Shown here one piece after another: positions 25,350 to 33,687 of a stretch of 64,000 nt of DNA (the first letter of the stretch is position 1; each line of letters begins with the position of its first letter). This stretch comes from Massilia sp. ZL223 (lineage in GTDB: Bacteria; Pseudomonadota; Gammaproteobacteria; Burkholderiales; Burkholderiaceae_D): positions 16,136-80,135 of the forward strand of contig NZ_JAGPWD010000028.1 of assembly GCF_018119395.1 (NCBI RefSeq). The letters run 5' to 3'. The position numbers were made by a program, and so were the translations under genes. Below the pieces are notes generated by a model that worked only from the letters and a program-made list of their open reading frames with translations, was not told where the DNA came from and did no database searches.

Positions 25350-26483
25350 TCATTGCAGCTGGATCCGCCCATACAGGCCGCGCGTCCCGTTGCCCGGACC
25401 GGCCGTGAAGAACAGGGCATTGCGCGGCTGGGCCTGGATGCCGTTGCCGAAGGCGATGCCGTACAGGCCGTCGATGACGATGGGCGTGCGGTCGCTGCGC
25501 ATCAGGGTGCCGATCAGCTTGCCGTCGTGCGGGCTGAAGGCGTTGATCTTGCCATCGCCGCGGTTGGCCACCAGCAGCATGTTGCTGAAGTCGCCGAAGT
25601 CGGCGGGCGCGATCGCCATGCCCCAGGGCGCGTTCAGGACGCCGCCGGTCGTGACCAGTCGTCCCACGAAGGCGCCGCCGGTCGAGAACACGTTGATCAA
25701 GCCGAGGCCCGCGCCGGCGACCCGGTCGGTGCCGTTCGCGCCGCGCTGGGCGTAGCTGACGTAGACGCGGTCGCCCACCGCCTGCACGCCGAAGGGCGCA
25801 TAGTTGGGCGGCAGGCCGGGATCCACAAAGCCGCCGCCGGGCAGGGTGACTTTCTGGAAGCCGGTGTCGTAGACATCGATGCCGCCGCGCCGGAAGTCGG
25901 GGGCATAAATATAGTTCGCTCCCGCGGAGTTGCCGATCGCCAGGCCGGTGTAGAAGGCGCCATTGCTTCCCGTGTCCACCGTCGTCACCGCGTTGTTCAG
26001 GTTCACCGCCGGCGACCAGCCGGCGATGGTGCCGCCCAGGCCGGCGAAGATGAAGGGGCTGGCCCCGGTGACGCCGTTCTGCGTCACCTTGAAATCCTGG
26101 CTGCCGTTGAAGACGATGCCGGTCGGCCTGGCCGCGCCGGGGGTCCCCGCCGGGATCGCGACGACCAGGGTTTGCGGCACACCGTTACCGTCGTACAAGG
26201 TGGAGGTCGAGCTGCCTTCGTTCGCCACCCAGACGAAACCGTTCGGGTTGAAGGCGATGCCCCAGGCGTTCAGCAGTTTGGCGTCGGTGTTGGGGGCGCC
26301 GCCAGTCGCTTCCGTCACCAGCGAGGTGGCGGTGTAGGCGCTGGTGATGGTGGAGACCGGCGGCGTGACGGTCATCTCTTCGTCGTCGCCGCCACCGCCG
26401 CCGCAGGAGACCGCTGCGGCGGCGAGGGTGAGGCCGGCCAGGCCTGCCTTGAGCAAGGCGGCCGCTCTGTGATGGATGGTCAT
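25350..26483 (-). CDS. TIGR03118 family lipoprotein
   Basis: A 377-residue secreted protein. The signal sequence ends in a lipobox (AVSC, Cys27) followed by a glycine run and acidic patch. The remainder carries repeated beta-propeller-like segments with motifs such as LLNAWGIAFNPNGFVWVAN and NAPWGMAIAPADFG, characteristic of the TIGR03118 family of predicted beta-propeller extracellular proteins. Function unknown. An AGGAG site precedes ATG 26483. It lies on the same strand as the preceding TorF-like porin gene, 61 bp from it. Confidence 0.82.
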   Translation of the reverse strand: MTIHHRAAALLKAGLAGLTLAAAAVSCGGGGGDDEEMTVTPPVSTITSAYTATSLVTEATGGAPNTDAKLLNAWGIAFNPNGFVWVANEGSSTSTLYDGNGVPQTLVVAIPAGTPGAARPTGIVFNGSQDFKVTQNGVTGASPFIFAGLGGTIAGWSPAVNLNNAVTTVDTGSNGAFYTGLAIGNSAGANYIYAPDFRRGGIDVYDTGFQKVTLPGGGFVDPGLPPNYAPFGVQAVGDRVYVSYAQRGANGTDRVAGAGLGLINVFSTGGAFVGRLVTTGGVLNAPWGMAIAPADFGDFSNMLLVANRGDGKINAFSPHDGKLIGTLMRSDRTPIVIDGLYGIAFGNGIQAQPRNALFFTAGPGNGTRGLYGRIQLQ

Positions 26484-26544
26484 GATGGCTCCTGTCAGGT
26501 GGGGTGGATACCTGCGTTAATCCCACCCCGATCCTGAAAGGTTC

Positions 26545-27267
26545 TCAGAAGGCGACGCCGATGCTGGCCGCCAGCGCGCGCGCGCGCGGGGCGGCGACGG
26601 CCGGGTCGCGCTGGCGCGCCAGCCAGGCCAGCTGGAAGGTGGCGGAGCCGGCGTCGTAGGCCAGCCCCAGGCGCAGGTCGGCGCGCGCCGGTCCGTCGGC
26701 GCCGCCATAGCCGCCGAAGCGGCGCAGCACGCCCGCGTGCCCGACCAGGCGCCAGCGCTCGCCCAGCGGATGCACGCCGTTCCATTCGAGATAGGCGCTG
26801 CGCCCGGCGCCGTAGTAGTGCGGCGACAGATAGGCGCGCACGCTGCCGCTTTCCCAGCTCAGGCCGGCATGGAACTCGTCGTAGCGGTAGCGGGCGTCGC
26901 GCGCGAAGCTGGTGCGGCTGATTCCGGTGTCCCAGCTCAGGCCGGAGGCCATCCTGCGGGCGTAGCCGGCATAGGCGATCAGCTGGGCACGCGTGGGGCT
27001 GTAGGCCAGGCTGGCCGAGGACACGAAGCCCCCCGCATACCAGCCGGAGGGACTGTCGTAGTCGACGCGCAGCTGGGCGGCGGGACGGCCTTCGCTGAGC
27101 GACAGGCCGCGCACCGCGTATTCGGACACCAGGGACAGGCTGGCGCTCACTTGCGCCTGCGTAGCACAGGAGAAGGTCAGCAGGAAGGCGCCGAAGACGC
27201 CGCGCGCGCGCAGGGCGGTGCGGAAGAAGCAAGGATGGCGGGTCGCAGGGAGCAGGGGCGCGCGCAT
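26545..27267 (-). CDS. TorF-like putative outer-membrane porin (TIGR02001/gcw_chp)
   Basis: A 240-residue beta-barrel protein. A signal peptide ends near FSCATQAQ, then alternating strands begin with SASLSLVSEYAVRGLSLSEG, matching the gcw_chp/TorF pattern (V-S-D/E-Y-x-x-RG-x-S), and end in an aromatic residue (IGVAF), as outer-membrane proteins usually do. Members are putative porins or receptors. The gene starts within the last 91 bases of the S8 protease gene on the same strand, so they are probably co-transcribed. No other in-frame start gives a signal peptide. Confidence 0.75.
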   Translation of the reverse strand: MRAPLLPATRHPCFFRTALRARGVFGAFLLTFSCATQAQVSASLSLVSEYAVRGLSLSEGRPAAQLRVDYDSPSGWYAGGFVSSASLAYSPTRAQLIAYAGYARRMASGLSWDTGISRTSFARDARYRYDEFHAGLSWESGSVRAYLSPHYYGAGRSAYLEWNGVHPLGERWRLVGHAGVLRRFGGYGGADGPARADLRLGLAYDAGSATFQLAWLARQRDPAVAAPRARALAASIGVAF

Positions 27268-28418
27268 GGATCCATACTACCAGCTCGCGCGTCGGCGCGG
27301 CTCTGCTGTTCGCGCAAGGCCTGGCGCACCAGGGGAGCGCCGGCGTGCGGGCGCAGCTCGACCAGCAGGGCGGCCATGCCGCTCACGTGGGCCGCCGCAT
27401 AGGACGAGCCGGAGACGAAGCCCCAGCGTCCGCCGGGCAGGCTGGTGGGGATGTCGGCATCGGGTGCATCCGCGGCGCCGGCCGCGATCACGCCCGGATG
27501 CGAGGCCGGGAAGCCGCCGCCGGGCAGCTGCGGGTCGATCGCCCCCACCACCAGCACGCCGCGCGCCAGGGCCGCGTCCAGCAAGGCCTGCAGCAGGCGG
27601 TCGGGCGGTCCGCCCAGGCTGAGGTTGATGATGCGCGCTTCGTGCATCAGTGCGACATTCAGGGCTTTGCCCAGGGTGAAACTGCTGCAGCGTGCGGGAT
27701 GACCCGCTGTTTCCCAGCAGGCCCGCAAGGCCATCAGGCGCGCATCGGGCGCGACGCCGGCGATGCCGACGCCATTGTCGCGGCGCGCCGCAATGACGCC
27801 GGCGACGGCGGTGCCGTGTGCCTCCGCCACGGCAGCCTGGGTATCGACCAGGTTCTCCTGCAGCGCGATCTGTCCGGCCAGGTCGGGATGGGCGGCGTCG
27901 ATGCCGCTGTCGATCACCGCCACCGCGACCTTGCGGCCGGTGCTGGCGCGGTGCAGCTCGGCCAGGCGCCAGGCGCGCGCCGCCGGCTGCAGGCGGAACA
28001 GCGGATCGCCGCCGCCCAGGGTCTCGTAGATCCCGACCGGCTGGGCCCAGGCCACGCGCGGGTCGCGCGCCAGCGCCGCCAGCACGGACGCGAGCGGCGC
28101 GGCGCCGTGCTGTTCCATCACGAAACAGTCGACGCCGATGACCGGCATCGGCCAGTTGCTGACCAGGGTCAGGCCGTGGGTGCGCGCCAGGTCCTGGGCC
28201 ACGCGCCGGCGCGCCGCCTGGCCGCTGTCGTTGCGGTAGTTGCCGCCGTAGGCGGCGTCGGGCCGGTAATGCTGGGGCGGCAGGCGCAGCATCACCAGCA
28301 CCTGGCGCGCTGCCGCCGCCTGGCCGGCGTCCGGCGCGTCCTGCGCCTGTACGCCTGCGCCCAGCAGCAGCAGCGCGCCGAGGAGGGCGCACAAGAGGGT
28401 TCTCACGGCCGCGCGCAT
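27177..28418 (-). CDS. S8 family subtilisin-like serine peptidase with propeptide
   Basis: A 413-residue secreted subtilase: signal peptide (1-26), an I9-like propeptide region (about 38-132, ending LARDPRVAWAQP), then the S8 domain with Asp170 (VIDSGID), His201 (EAHGTAVAG) and Ser339 (SGSSYAAAHVSG). The usual AAGN oxyanion motif is replaced by GAIDP near 292-296, so the oxyanion Asn appears absent. The final 40 residues are low complexity, rich in Ser, Cys and Ala, and overlap the next gene by 91 bases; a frameshift there is possible. Third gene of an ECF sigma operon; ATG 28418 is two bases after the anti-sigma stop. Confidence 0.87.
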   Translation of the reverse strand: MRAAVRTLLCALLGALLLLGAGVQAQDAPDAGQAAAARQVLVMLRLPPQHYRPDAAYGGNYRNDSGQAARRRVAQDLARTHGLTLVSNWPMPVIGVDCFVMEQHGAAPLASVLAALARDPRVAWAQPVGIYETLGGGDPLFRLQPAARAWRLAELHRASTGRKVAVAVIDSGIDAAHPDLAGQIALQENLVDTQAAVAEAHGTAVAGVIAARRDNGVGIAGVAPDARLMALRACWETAGHPARCSSFTLGKALNVALMHEARIINLSLGGPPDRLLQALLDAALARGVLVVGAIDPQLPGGGFPASHPGVIAAGAADAPDADIPTSLPGGRWGFVSGSSYAAAHVSGMAALLVELRPHAGAPLVRQALREQQSRADARAGSMDPCARPCSLRPAILASSAPPCARAASSAPSC

Positions 28419-28420
28419 GC

Positions 28421-29053
28421 TTACTTCCCGCTGGCGAGCGGCTCGGCCAGCACCACCGCCGGCTCCGCGCGCAGGCGCGCCAGCACGGGCGCCATGTCGC
28501 CGCTGGATGTCACGGCGAGCCAGGCCCCGGTGCTGGTCGGGCCGCCGACGATGCGTACCCCGCCGGCGCGCGCGATGCGGCGCAGCTCCTGCTCGGGCGT
28601 GTCCGGCGCGAAGGCCAGCACCAGGTTCGCCTGGGCCGGCGCCTCGGCGCCGAGGAGACGATAGGCGCCCGTGTCCGGCGACGGCGACACCCGCGCCAGG
28701 AGCAGGCCGCCCAGCAGCGCGATCACTGCGAACTGGGCCGCGGCAACCCGGACCAGCCAGCGGGCATCGTTGGCGGCCAGGCGCTGGAGCAGGGTGGGGC
28801 GTGATGGCCGTGGCTTGGCTGCGCCGGCGTCGAGCGCGGGCAACAGCCGCGCCAGGGCGCGCTCGGGATCGCAATCCGGGTCCGGCTGGGCCGCAGAGCT
28901 GCGCATGGCGCGCAGCGCGTCGAGATCGGCGCGGCAGGGCGCGCATTCCCGCAGGTGGCGTTCGACACCTGCGCGCTCCTCGGGCGCCAGCGTGCCGTTC
29001 AGCAGCCAGGGCAGCACCGCCTGGGCCGCCTGATGGGCATCCTGTCCGCTCAT
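28421..29053 (-). CDS. Anti-sigma factor with zinc finger and I9-like periplasmic domain
   Basis: A 210-residue single-pass membrane protein. The N-terminal cytoplasmic zf-HC2 anti-sigma domain has His33, Cys37 and Cys40 (HLRECAPC). A membrane helix spans about 99-121. The periplasmic part (about 142-205) reads VLAFAPDTPEQELRRIA, then VLARLRAEPAVVLAEP, which resembles the propeptide (inhibitor I9) region of S8 proteases, including that encoded by the next gene (SVLAALARDPRVAWAQP). It overlaps the sigma gene by 4 bases (ATGA). Role: sequesters the ECF sigma factor; a direct interaction of its outer domain with the protease is my inference. Confidence 0.85.
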   Translation of the reverse strand: MSGQDAHQAAQAVLPWLLNGTLAPEERAGVERHLRECAPCRADLDALRAMRSSAAQPDPDCDPERALARLLPALDAGAAKPRPSRPTLLQRLAANDARWLVRVAAAQFAVIALLGGLLLARVSPSPDTGAYRLLGAEAPAQANLVLAFAPDTPEQELRRIARAGGVRIVGGPTSTGAWLAVTSSGDMAPVLARLRAEPAVVLAEPLASGK

Positions 29054-29628
29054 GTCCTTTCCTCCAGTTGATCGGCCAGCAGCTGGGCCAGCCTGCGACG
29101 CGCATGGAACAGCCGGGTCTTGACGGTGTTGACCGGGCAAGCCATCACCTCGGCGATTTCCGCATAGCCCATGTCGTGGAAAAAGGTCAGCTGGAACACA
29201 GCGCGCTGGGCCAGCGGCAGGGTGTCGAGCGCGGCGTTGACGGCGTCGCCCAGGCGCAGCTGTTCGAACAGGCGCTCGGGCTGGCAGGCCGGGCCGCATT
29301 CGCAGTCGTCGGGGCAGGCCCCGAGCGGTTCGTCGAGCGCGTGCAGGGCCTTGCAGGCCTTCCTGTAGGCAATCGCAAAGATCCAGGTCGACAGCTTGCA
29401 GCTGCCGTCGAAGGTCCTGGCCTTTTGCCAGACGGCGAGCATCGCATCGTTGGCGACCTCCTCGATCAGCTGCGCATTGCGCGTCATGCGGTGCAGGAAA
29501 CGCGCGATGCGCGGGAAATACAGCCGGTACAGGGATTCGAAGGCGCAACGGTCTCCGGCCGCCGCCCGCTGGATCAGCCAGGCTTCGTCCAGTAACGCCA
29601 GTTCCCTGTCATGGTTCCGGCCGTTCAC
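29050..29628 (-). CDS. ECF-type RNA polymerase sigma factor
   Basis: A 192-residue sigma-70 family ECF factor. Region 2 spans about 25-95 (FESLYRLYFPRIARFLHR, with the DAMLAVWQKA core helix), then a short cysteine-bearing linker (PDDCECGPACQP), and region 4 (about 128-188) with helix-turn-helix YAEIAEVMACPVNTVKTRLFHARRRL. It directs transcription of a stress or envelope regulon, likely including its own operon. It overlaps the zinc-finger anti-sigma gene, followed by an S8 protease and a porin. The linker cysteines are unusual and might bind metal. The start is ATG at 29628. Confidence 0.9.
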   Translation of the reverse strand: MNGRNHDRELALLDEAWLIQRAAAGDRCAFESLYRLYFPRIARFLHRMTRNAQLIEEVANDAMLAVWQKARTFDGSCKLSTWIFAIAYRKACKALHALDEPLGACPDDCECGPACQPERLFEQLRLGDAVNAALDTLPLAQRAVFQLTFFHDMGYAEIAEVMACPVNTVKTRLFHARRRLAQLLADQLEERT

Positions 29629-29744
29629 GCCGCTCGCGCTCCCGTGTTCTTGTTCTGTCCCCCGGTGAATACCGCGCAGGCGCGCAAAGGTTCACTCGGG
29701 CCGCATGCGGAATTGTCACACGTTTCTAAGAGCGCCTGGCGCGC

Positions 29745-30143
29745 CTAGTCGCTGACCTTGGCGCGCAGGGCCTTGATCTGGCCGCTGCGGTTCTTGGCGT
29801 CGAGCCGGCGCCGCTGCGAGGCGCGTGTGGGCCGGGTAGGGCGGCGCTCCGCCTGGACCTCGGCCGCCTTGTCGACCAGGGCTTGCAGGCGCTGCAGCGC
29901 ATCGAGCTTGTTCTGCTCCAGGCTGCGCGATTGCTGGGCCTTGATGACCAGTACGCCTTCCTGGGTGACGCGGGCGTCGCGCAAGGCGAGCAGGCGCGCC
30001 TTGACCTCCTCCGGCAGCGAGGATGCGGCGATGTCGAAGCGCGCGTGGACCGCGCACGAGACCTTGTTCACGTTCTGGCCACCCGGGCCCTGGGCGCGGA
30101 TCGCGCTGAACGCCACCTCGTCGGGATGGATCGTCGGTTTCAT
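29745..30143 (-). CDS. arfB: Alternative ribosome-rescue factor ArfB (YaeJ/ICT1 family)
   Basis: A 132-residue peptidyl-tRNA hydrolase-like protein. The catalytic GGQ lies at 21-23 in AQGPGGQNVNKV, as in class I release factors and ArfB. The C-terminal tail is strongly basic (RASQRRRLDAKNRSGQIKALRAK), which in ArfB inserts into the empty mRNA channel. It releases peptides from stalled ribosomes lacking a stop codon. The start is ATG 30143; the frame reaches a TTG at 30155, but the ATG gives the usual length. It is separated from rpoH by a strong terminator. Confidence 0.92.
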   Translation of the reverse strand: MKPTIHPDEVAFSAIRAQGPGGQNVNKVSCAVHARFDIAASSLPEEVKARLLALRDARVTQEGVLVIKAQQSRSLEQNKLDALQRLQALVDKAAEVQAERRPTRPTRASQRRRLDAKNRSGQIKALRAKVSD

Positions 30144-30173
30144 ATGCTTGAGCAATGAGCCTTTGCAGGCGCG

Positions 30174-30202
30174 AAAAAAAAGCTCCGCCGCGGCGGAGCT
30201 TT
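30174..30202 (-). terminator. Intrinsic terminator of rpoH
   Basis: A 24-base perfect palindrome at 30179-30202, followed on the minus strand by a run of Ts (A run 30174-30181 on the plus strand). It ends the rpoH transcript 19 bases after its stop. Confidence 0.85.
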
Positions 30203-30220
30203 CCTGGTGCGGCGTGCCGA

Positions 30221-31111
<891 letters not shown>

Positions 31112-31290
31112 ATTCATTTCCCTCTTAGATAATCTTGCTGCATCCACAATGTGCCACCAAGGATTGCTCAGTGGCATAGCTGTTACGCGCTGTTACGACT
31201 GCTTACGGATGCGTTTCTCTTGAAATCTGACTTTCCTTAGCTCATATATTAGCACTCTCCCGAGGTGAGTGCTAGGAACCGCCGCGGTGC
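31112..31290 (-). promoter_or_regulatory. rpoH: rpoH 5' region
   Basis: A 179-bp leader and promoter region. On the minus strand TAATAT near 31245-31250 is a -10 candidate immediately beside the CIRCE element. No strong -35 is seen. A long untranslated leader is implied, which could fold as an RNA thermosensor as in E. coli rpoH; I cannot confirm a fold. Confidence 0.4.
31249..31275. promoter_or_regulatory. CIRCE element (HrcA operator) upstream of rpoH
   Basis: TTAGCACTC (31249-31257), exactly 9 spacer bases, then GAGTGCTAG (31267-31275). The consensus is TTAGCACTC-N9-GAGTGCTAA, so 17 of 18 arm bases match. It lies beside a -10-like TAATAT on the minus strand, placing rpoH under probable HrcA repression. 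Confidence 0.88.
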
Positions 31291-31425
31291 TTAAGGCCTG
31301 CCAAAGTATTGCCTGAAAGCATCAAATTGACCGCCGGTTTCACTGTAGAGCAGAACGTCGCTAAATGCTTGATGCAGCTCAGGTGTGAGCTTGAAAGTGC
31401 TGGAAGTTTTGCGTTCAGGGACAGA
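31291..31425 (-). pseudogene. Possible remnant: 3' end of a decayed gene
   Basis: The minus strand reads as a fluent 44-residue peptide (SVPERKTSSTFKLTPELHQ ... FDAFRQYFGRP) ending in TAA at 31291 and preceded directly by an in-frame stop. It has no start codon. Composition and hydrophobic pattern look protein-like, perhaps the C-terminus of a periplasmic solute-binding protein, but I cannot name the family. It may be a degraded gene left in the 511-bp gap between rpoH and the next gene; chance is not excluded. Confidence 0.3.
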
Positions 31426-31622
31426 TTAAGGGCTGAGGCACCGCCCCTCTGTTGGCTGCCGCACGTTGGGATCGCTCGGCGTGTAGGAGGATTTCGCGTG
31501 ATTGCGTAGGGTGGAACGGCTAAGCAGTAAAAATGAGGCCAATGCGACGGTTTTCAAGGTGCTTGTTTCTAAGCATGGCAAAGTCTGAGACTGCAACCTG
31601 AGCCCTCAAATAGGATAGCCGC

Positions 31623-32096
31623 ATGTCCTTCTTGCCTTGCTCTACCATAAGCCAGCGAATCCACGCATATGCTGTGCTTGCGATGACTGCACTGTTTATC
31701 TCCGTGCCACTGCAAGCGGCGCAACCTGTCCATGAGGTAATTGGAGACTGGCGTTTCACTTCCGTTCTCGATAACGTCGAGATTACGTCTATCGACGACG
31801 AACAGGCGAAAAAACTGCTCGGTCGCGTGATGGCAATACGAAAGGAGGGAACGCGATTCGGCGACCAGACCTGTGGAGCCCCCAGTCTGGAGGCCCAGCG
31901 CGTCGAGCCAGATCTCTATGTGCGCCGTGAAGCCCGGATCAGCGCAAGGAATTTACGGCTTCCTAATCCGGTCACGGTCGTCGACCTGGGTTGCACGCAT
32001 GTCTTTATCAAACAACCCAATCGAGCGGTGATCTTTTGGGACGGGTTCTTCTTTAGCGCCGTCAAGATCGGGAAGCCAGAACACCGTCACCATTAA
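31623..32096 (+). CDS. Hypothetical secreted protein
   Basis: A 157-residue protein with a signal peptide ending near VPLQAAQ and a mature domain of unrecognised family. It has two cysteines (QTCGAP and DLGCTHV) that could pair, and ends in a histidine cluster. Codon use and GC content are lower than in the neighbours, suggesting recent acquisition or weak selection. It is isolated between rpoH and ftsX and is convergent with ftsX, 9 bp apart. No ribosome binding site is obvious. Function unknown. Confidence 0.6.
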   Translation: MSFLPCSTISQRIHAYAVLAMTALFISVPLQAAQPVHEVIGDWRFTSVLDNVEITSIDDEQAKKLLGRVMAIRKEGTRFGDQTCGAPSLEAQRVEPDLYVRREARISARNLRLPNPVTVVDLGCTHVFIKQPNRAVIFWDGFFFSAVKIGKPEHRHH

Positions 32097-32105
32097 ATAG
32101 AAACT

Positions 32106-33026
32106 TCAGCGCACCCGTGCCAGATGCCGCTGCACCGACAGCATCGCCCCGATCAGTCCAAGACCGGCGCTGATCGCCAGCAAGCCCGCCACTTCCAGCG
32201 CCCCCAGCGGGAACAACTGGAAATCCGAAGCATACAGGCGCGCAAACGCCAGGATCGCCTCGTTCATCGGCACCAGCGCCAGCGCCACCACGCCCAGGGC
32301 CACGGCCCCGGCGCACAGGCCGAGCAGGGCGCCGGTGTAATAGAAGGGCCGGTGGATGAAGTTGTCGGTCGCGCCCAGCAGCTTGGCCACGGCGATTTCT
32401 TCCTTCTGCGTCAGCACCTGCAGGCGGATCGTGTTGAACACCACCGCGATCACGACGACGCCCAGGGTGGCGGCCAGCAGCAGCAGGGCCAGGCGCAGCA
32501 CGCCCAGCATGGCGGCGAGGCGCTTGACCCAGCTCGAATCGACCTGCACCGATTCCACCCCCGGCAGCGCGCGCAGGCGCTCGACGATGGCGTCGACCTG
32601 CTCGGCCGCACCGGCGCTGGCGAAGGCTTCCAGCTTGATCACATAGCTGTCCGGCAGCGGATTCTCGCCCAGGGTGTCGATCACGTCGCCCAGGCCGCTG
32701 CTGTCCTTGAGCTCGGCCAGCGCCTTTTCGCGCGGCGCGAAGTTCACTTGCGTCTTGCCCTTGCCGACGATGGCGCGGATCTGCGGCGCCAGGGCCTGGG
32801 CCTCGGCGCGCGGAGTGTCTTCCCGCATGTACAGGCTGATTTCCGGGTCGACCGACAATTGCTCGGACAGGGGACGCACGTTGTCGAGCAGGGTGATGCC
32901 GGCGAAGGGCAGGGTCAGGGCCAGGGCCACGACCAGCACGTTGAACAGGAAACTGCCGGGCGACTTGCGCACCGTGGACAGCGCGGCGCCCAGCGCGAAG
33001 CTGTGTTGGCGGAACCAGGGGCTCAT
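32106..33026 (-). CDS. ftsX: Cell division ABC transporter permease FtsX
   Basis: A 306-residue inner-membrane protein with four membrane helices: one near residue 25-50, then a large periplasmic domain, and three near 170-195, 220-250 and 270-295. It partners FtsE to control septal amidases through EnvC-like activators. It overlaps ftsE by 4 bases (ATGA at 33023-33026). Order and size match other Proteobacteria. Confidence 0.93.
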   Translation of the reverse strand: MSPWFRQHSFALGAALSTVRKSPGSFLFNVLVVALALTLPFAGITLLDNVRPLSEQLSVDPEISLYMREDTPRAEAQALAPQIRAIVGKGKTQVNFAPREKALAELKDSSGLGDVIDTLGENPLPDSYVIKLEAFASAGAAEQVDAIVERLRALPGVESVQVDSSWVKRLAAMLGVLRLALLLLAATLGVVVIAVVFNTIRLQVLTQKEEIAVAKLLGATDNFIHRPFYYTGALLGLCAGAVALGVVALALVPMNEAILAFARLYASDFQLFPLGALEVAGLLAISAGLGLIGAMLSVQRHLARVR

Positions 33027-33682
33027 GCGGCGCCTCCGACCAGGTGGCCGTGCTCCAGGCGGATCACGCGGCCGGCTGCGTCGAGCACCTGCTCGTCGTG
33101 GGTCGAGATCACGCAGGTGACGCCGGCGGCGTGGAAGGCGCGCAGGGCGTCGATCACCTTGTCGGCCGCCACGCGGTCGAGGTTGGCGGTCGGCTCGTCG
33201 GCCAGGATGATCTGCGGGCGGTTGACGATGGCGCGCGCCACCGCGACCCGCTGCTGTTCGCCGCCGGACAGCTCCAGCGGCATGGCCTTGGCGCGGTCCG
33301 CCAGGCCGACCTTGTCGAGCGCGGCGCGGGCGCGCTGTTCGGCCTGGCCTTTCTGTGCGCCGGTCACGAGCAGGGGCAGCATCACGTTGGCCAGGATGTG
33401 GCGGTCGTTGAGCAGGCGCTGTTGCTGGAAGATCAGGCCCAGGTTGCGGCGCAGGAAGGGAATACCGGCCTTGTTGATGCGGCCGATGTCCTGGCCGTTG
33501 ACCAGGACCTTGCCGCTGCTGGGCCGCTCGACCGCGGCCACCATCTTCATCAGGGTCGACTTGCCGGCGCCCGAAGGGCCGGCCAGGTAGACCAGCTCGC
33601 CCTTGGCGATGCTGAGGGAGACGTCGCGCAGCGCATAGGCGTCATGAGAGTACTGTTTTGAAACAGACTGGAATTCGATCAT
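33023..33682 (-). CDS. ftsE: Cell division ATP-binding protein FtsE
   Basis: A 219-residue ABC ATPase: Walker A GPSGAGKST (36-44), signature LSGGEQQRVAVARA (about 138-151), Walker B ILADEP followed by TANLD, and the switch His in STHDEQ. It drives conformational changes of FtsX at the septum. It overlaps ftsX at its 3' end and follows ftsY by five bases, so ftsY-ftsE-ftsX form one operon. Confidence 0.95.
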   Translation of the reverse strand: MIEFQSVSKQYSHDAYALRDVSLSIAKGELVYLAGPSGAGKSTLMKMVAAVERPSSGKVLVNGQDIGRINKAGIPFLRRNLGLIFQQQRLLNDRHILANVMLPLLVTGAQKGQAEQRARAALDKVGLADRAKAMPLELSGGEQQRVAVARAIVNRPQIILADEPTANLDRVAADKVIDALRAFHAAGVTCVISTHDEQVLDAAGRVIRLEHGHLVGGAA

Positions 33683-33687
33683 GGGGT

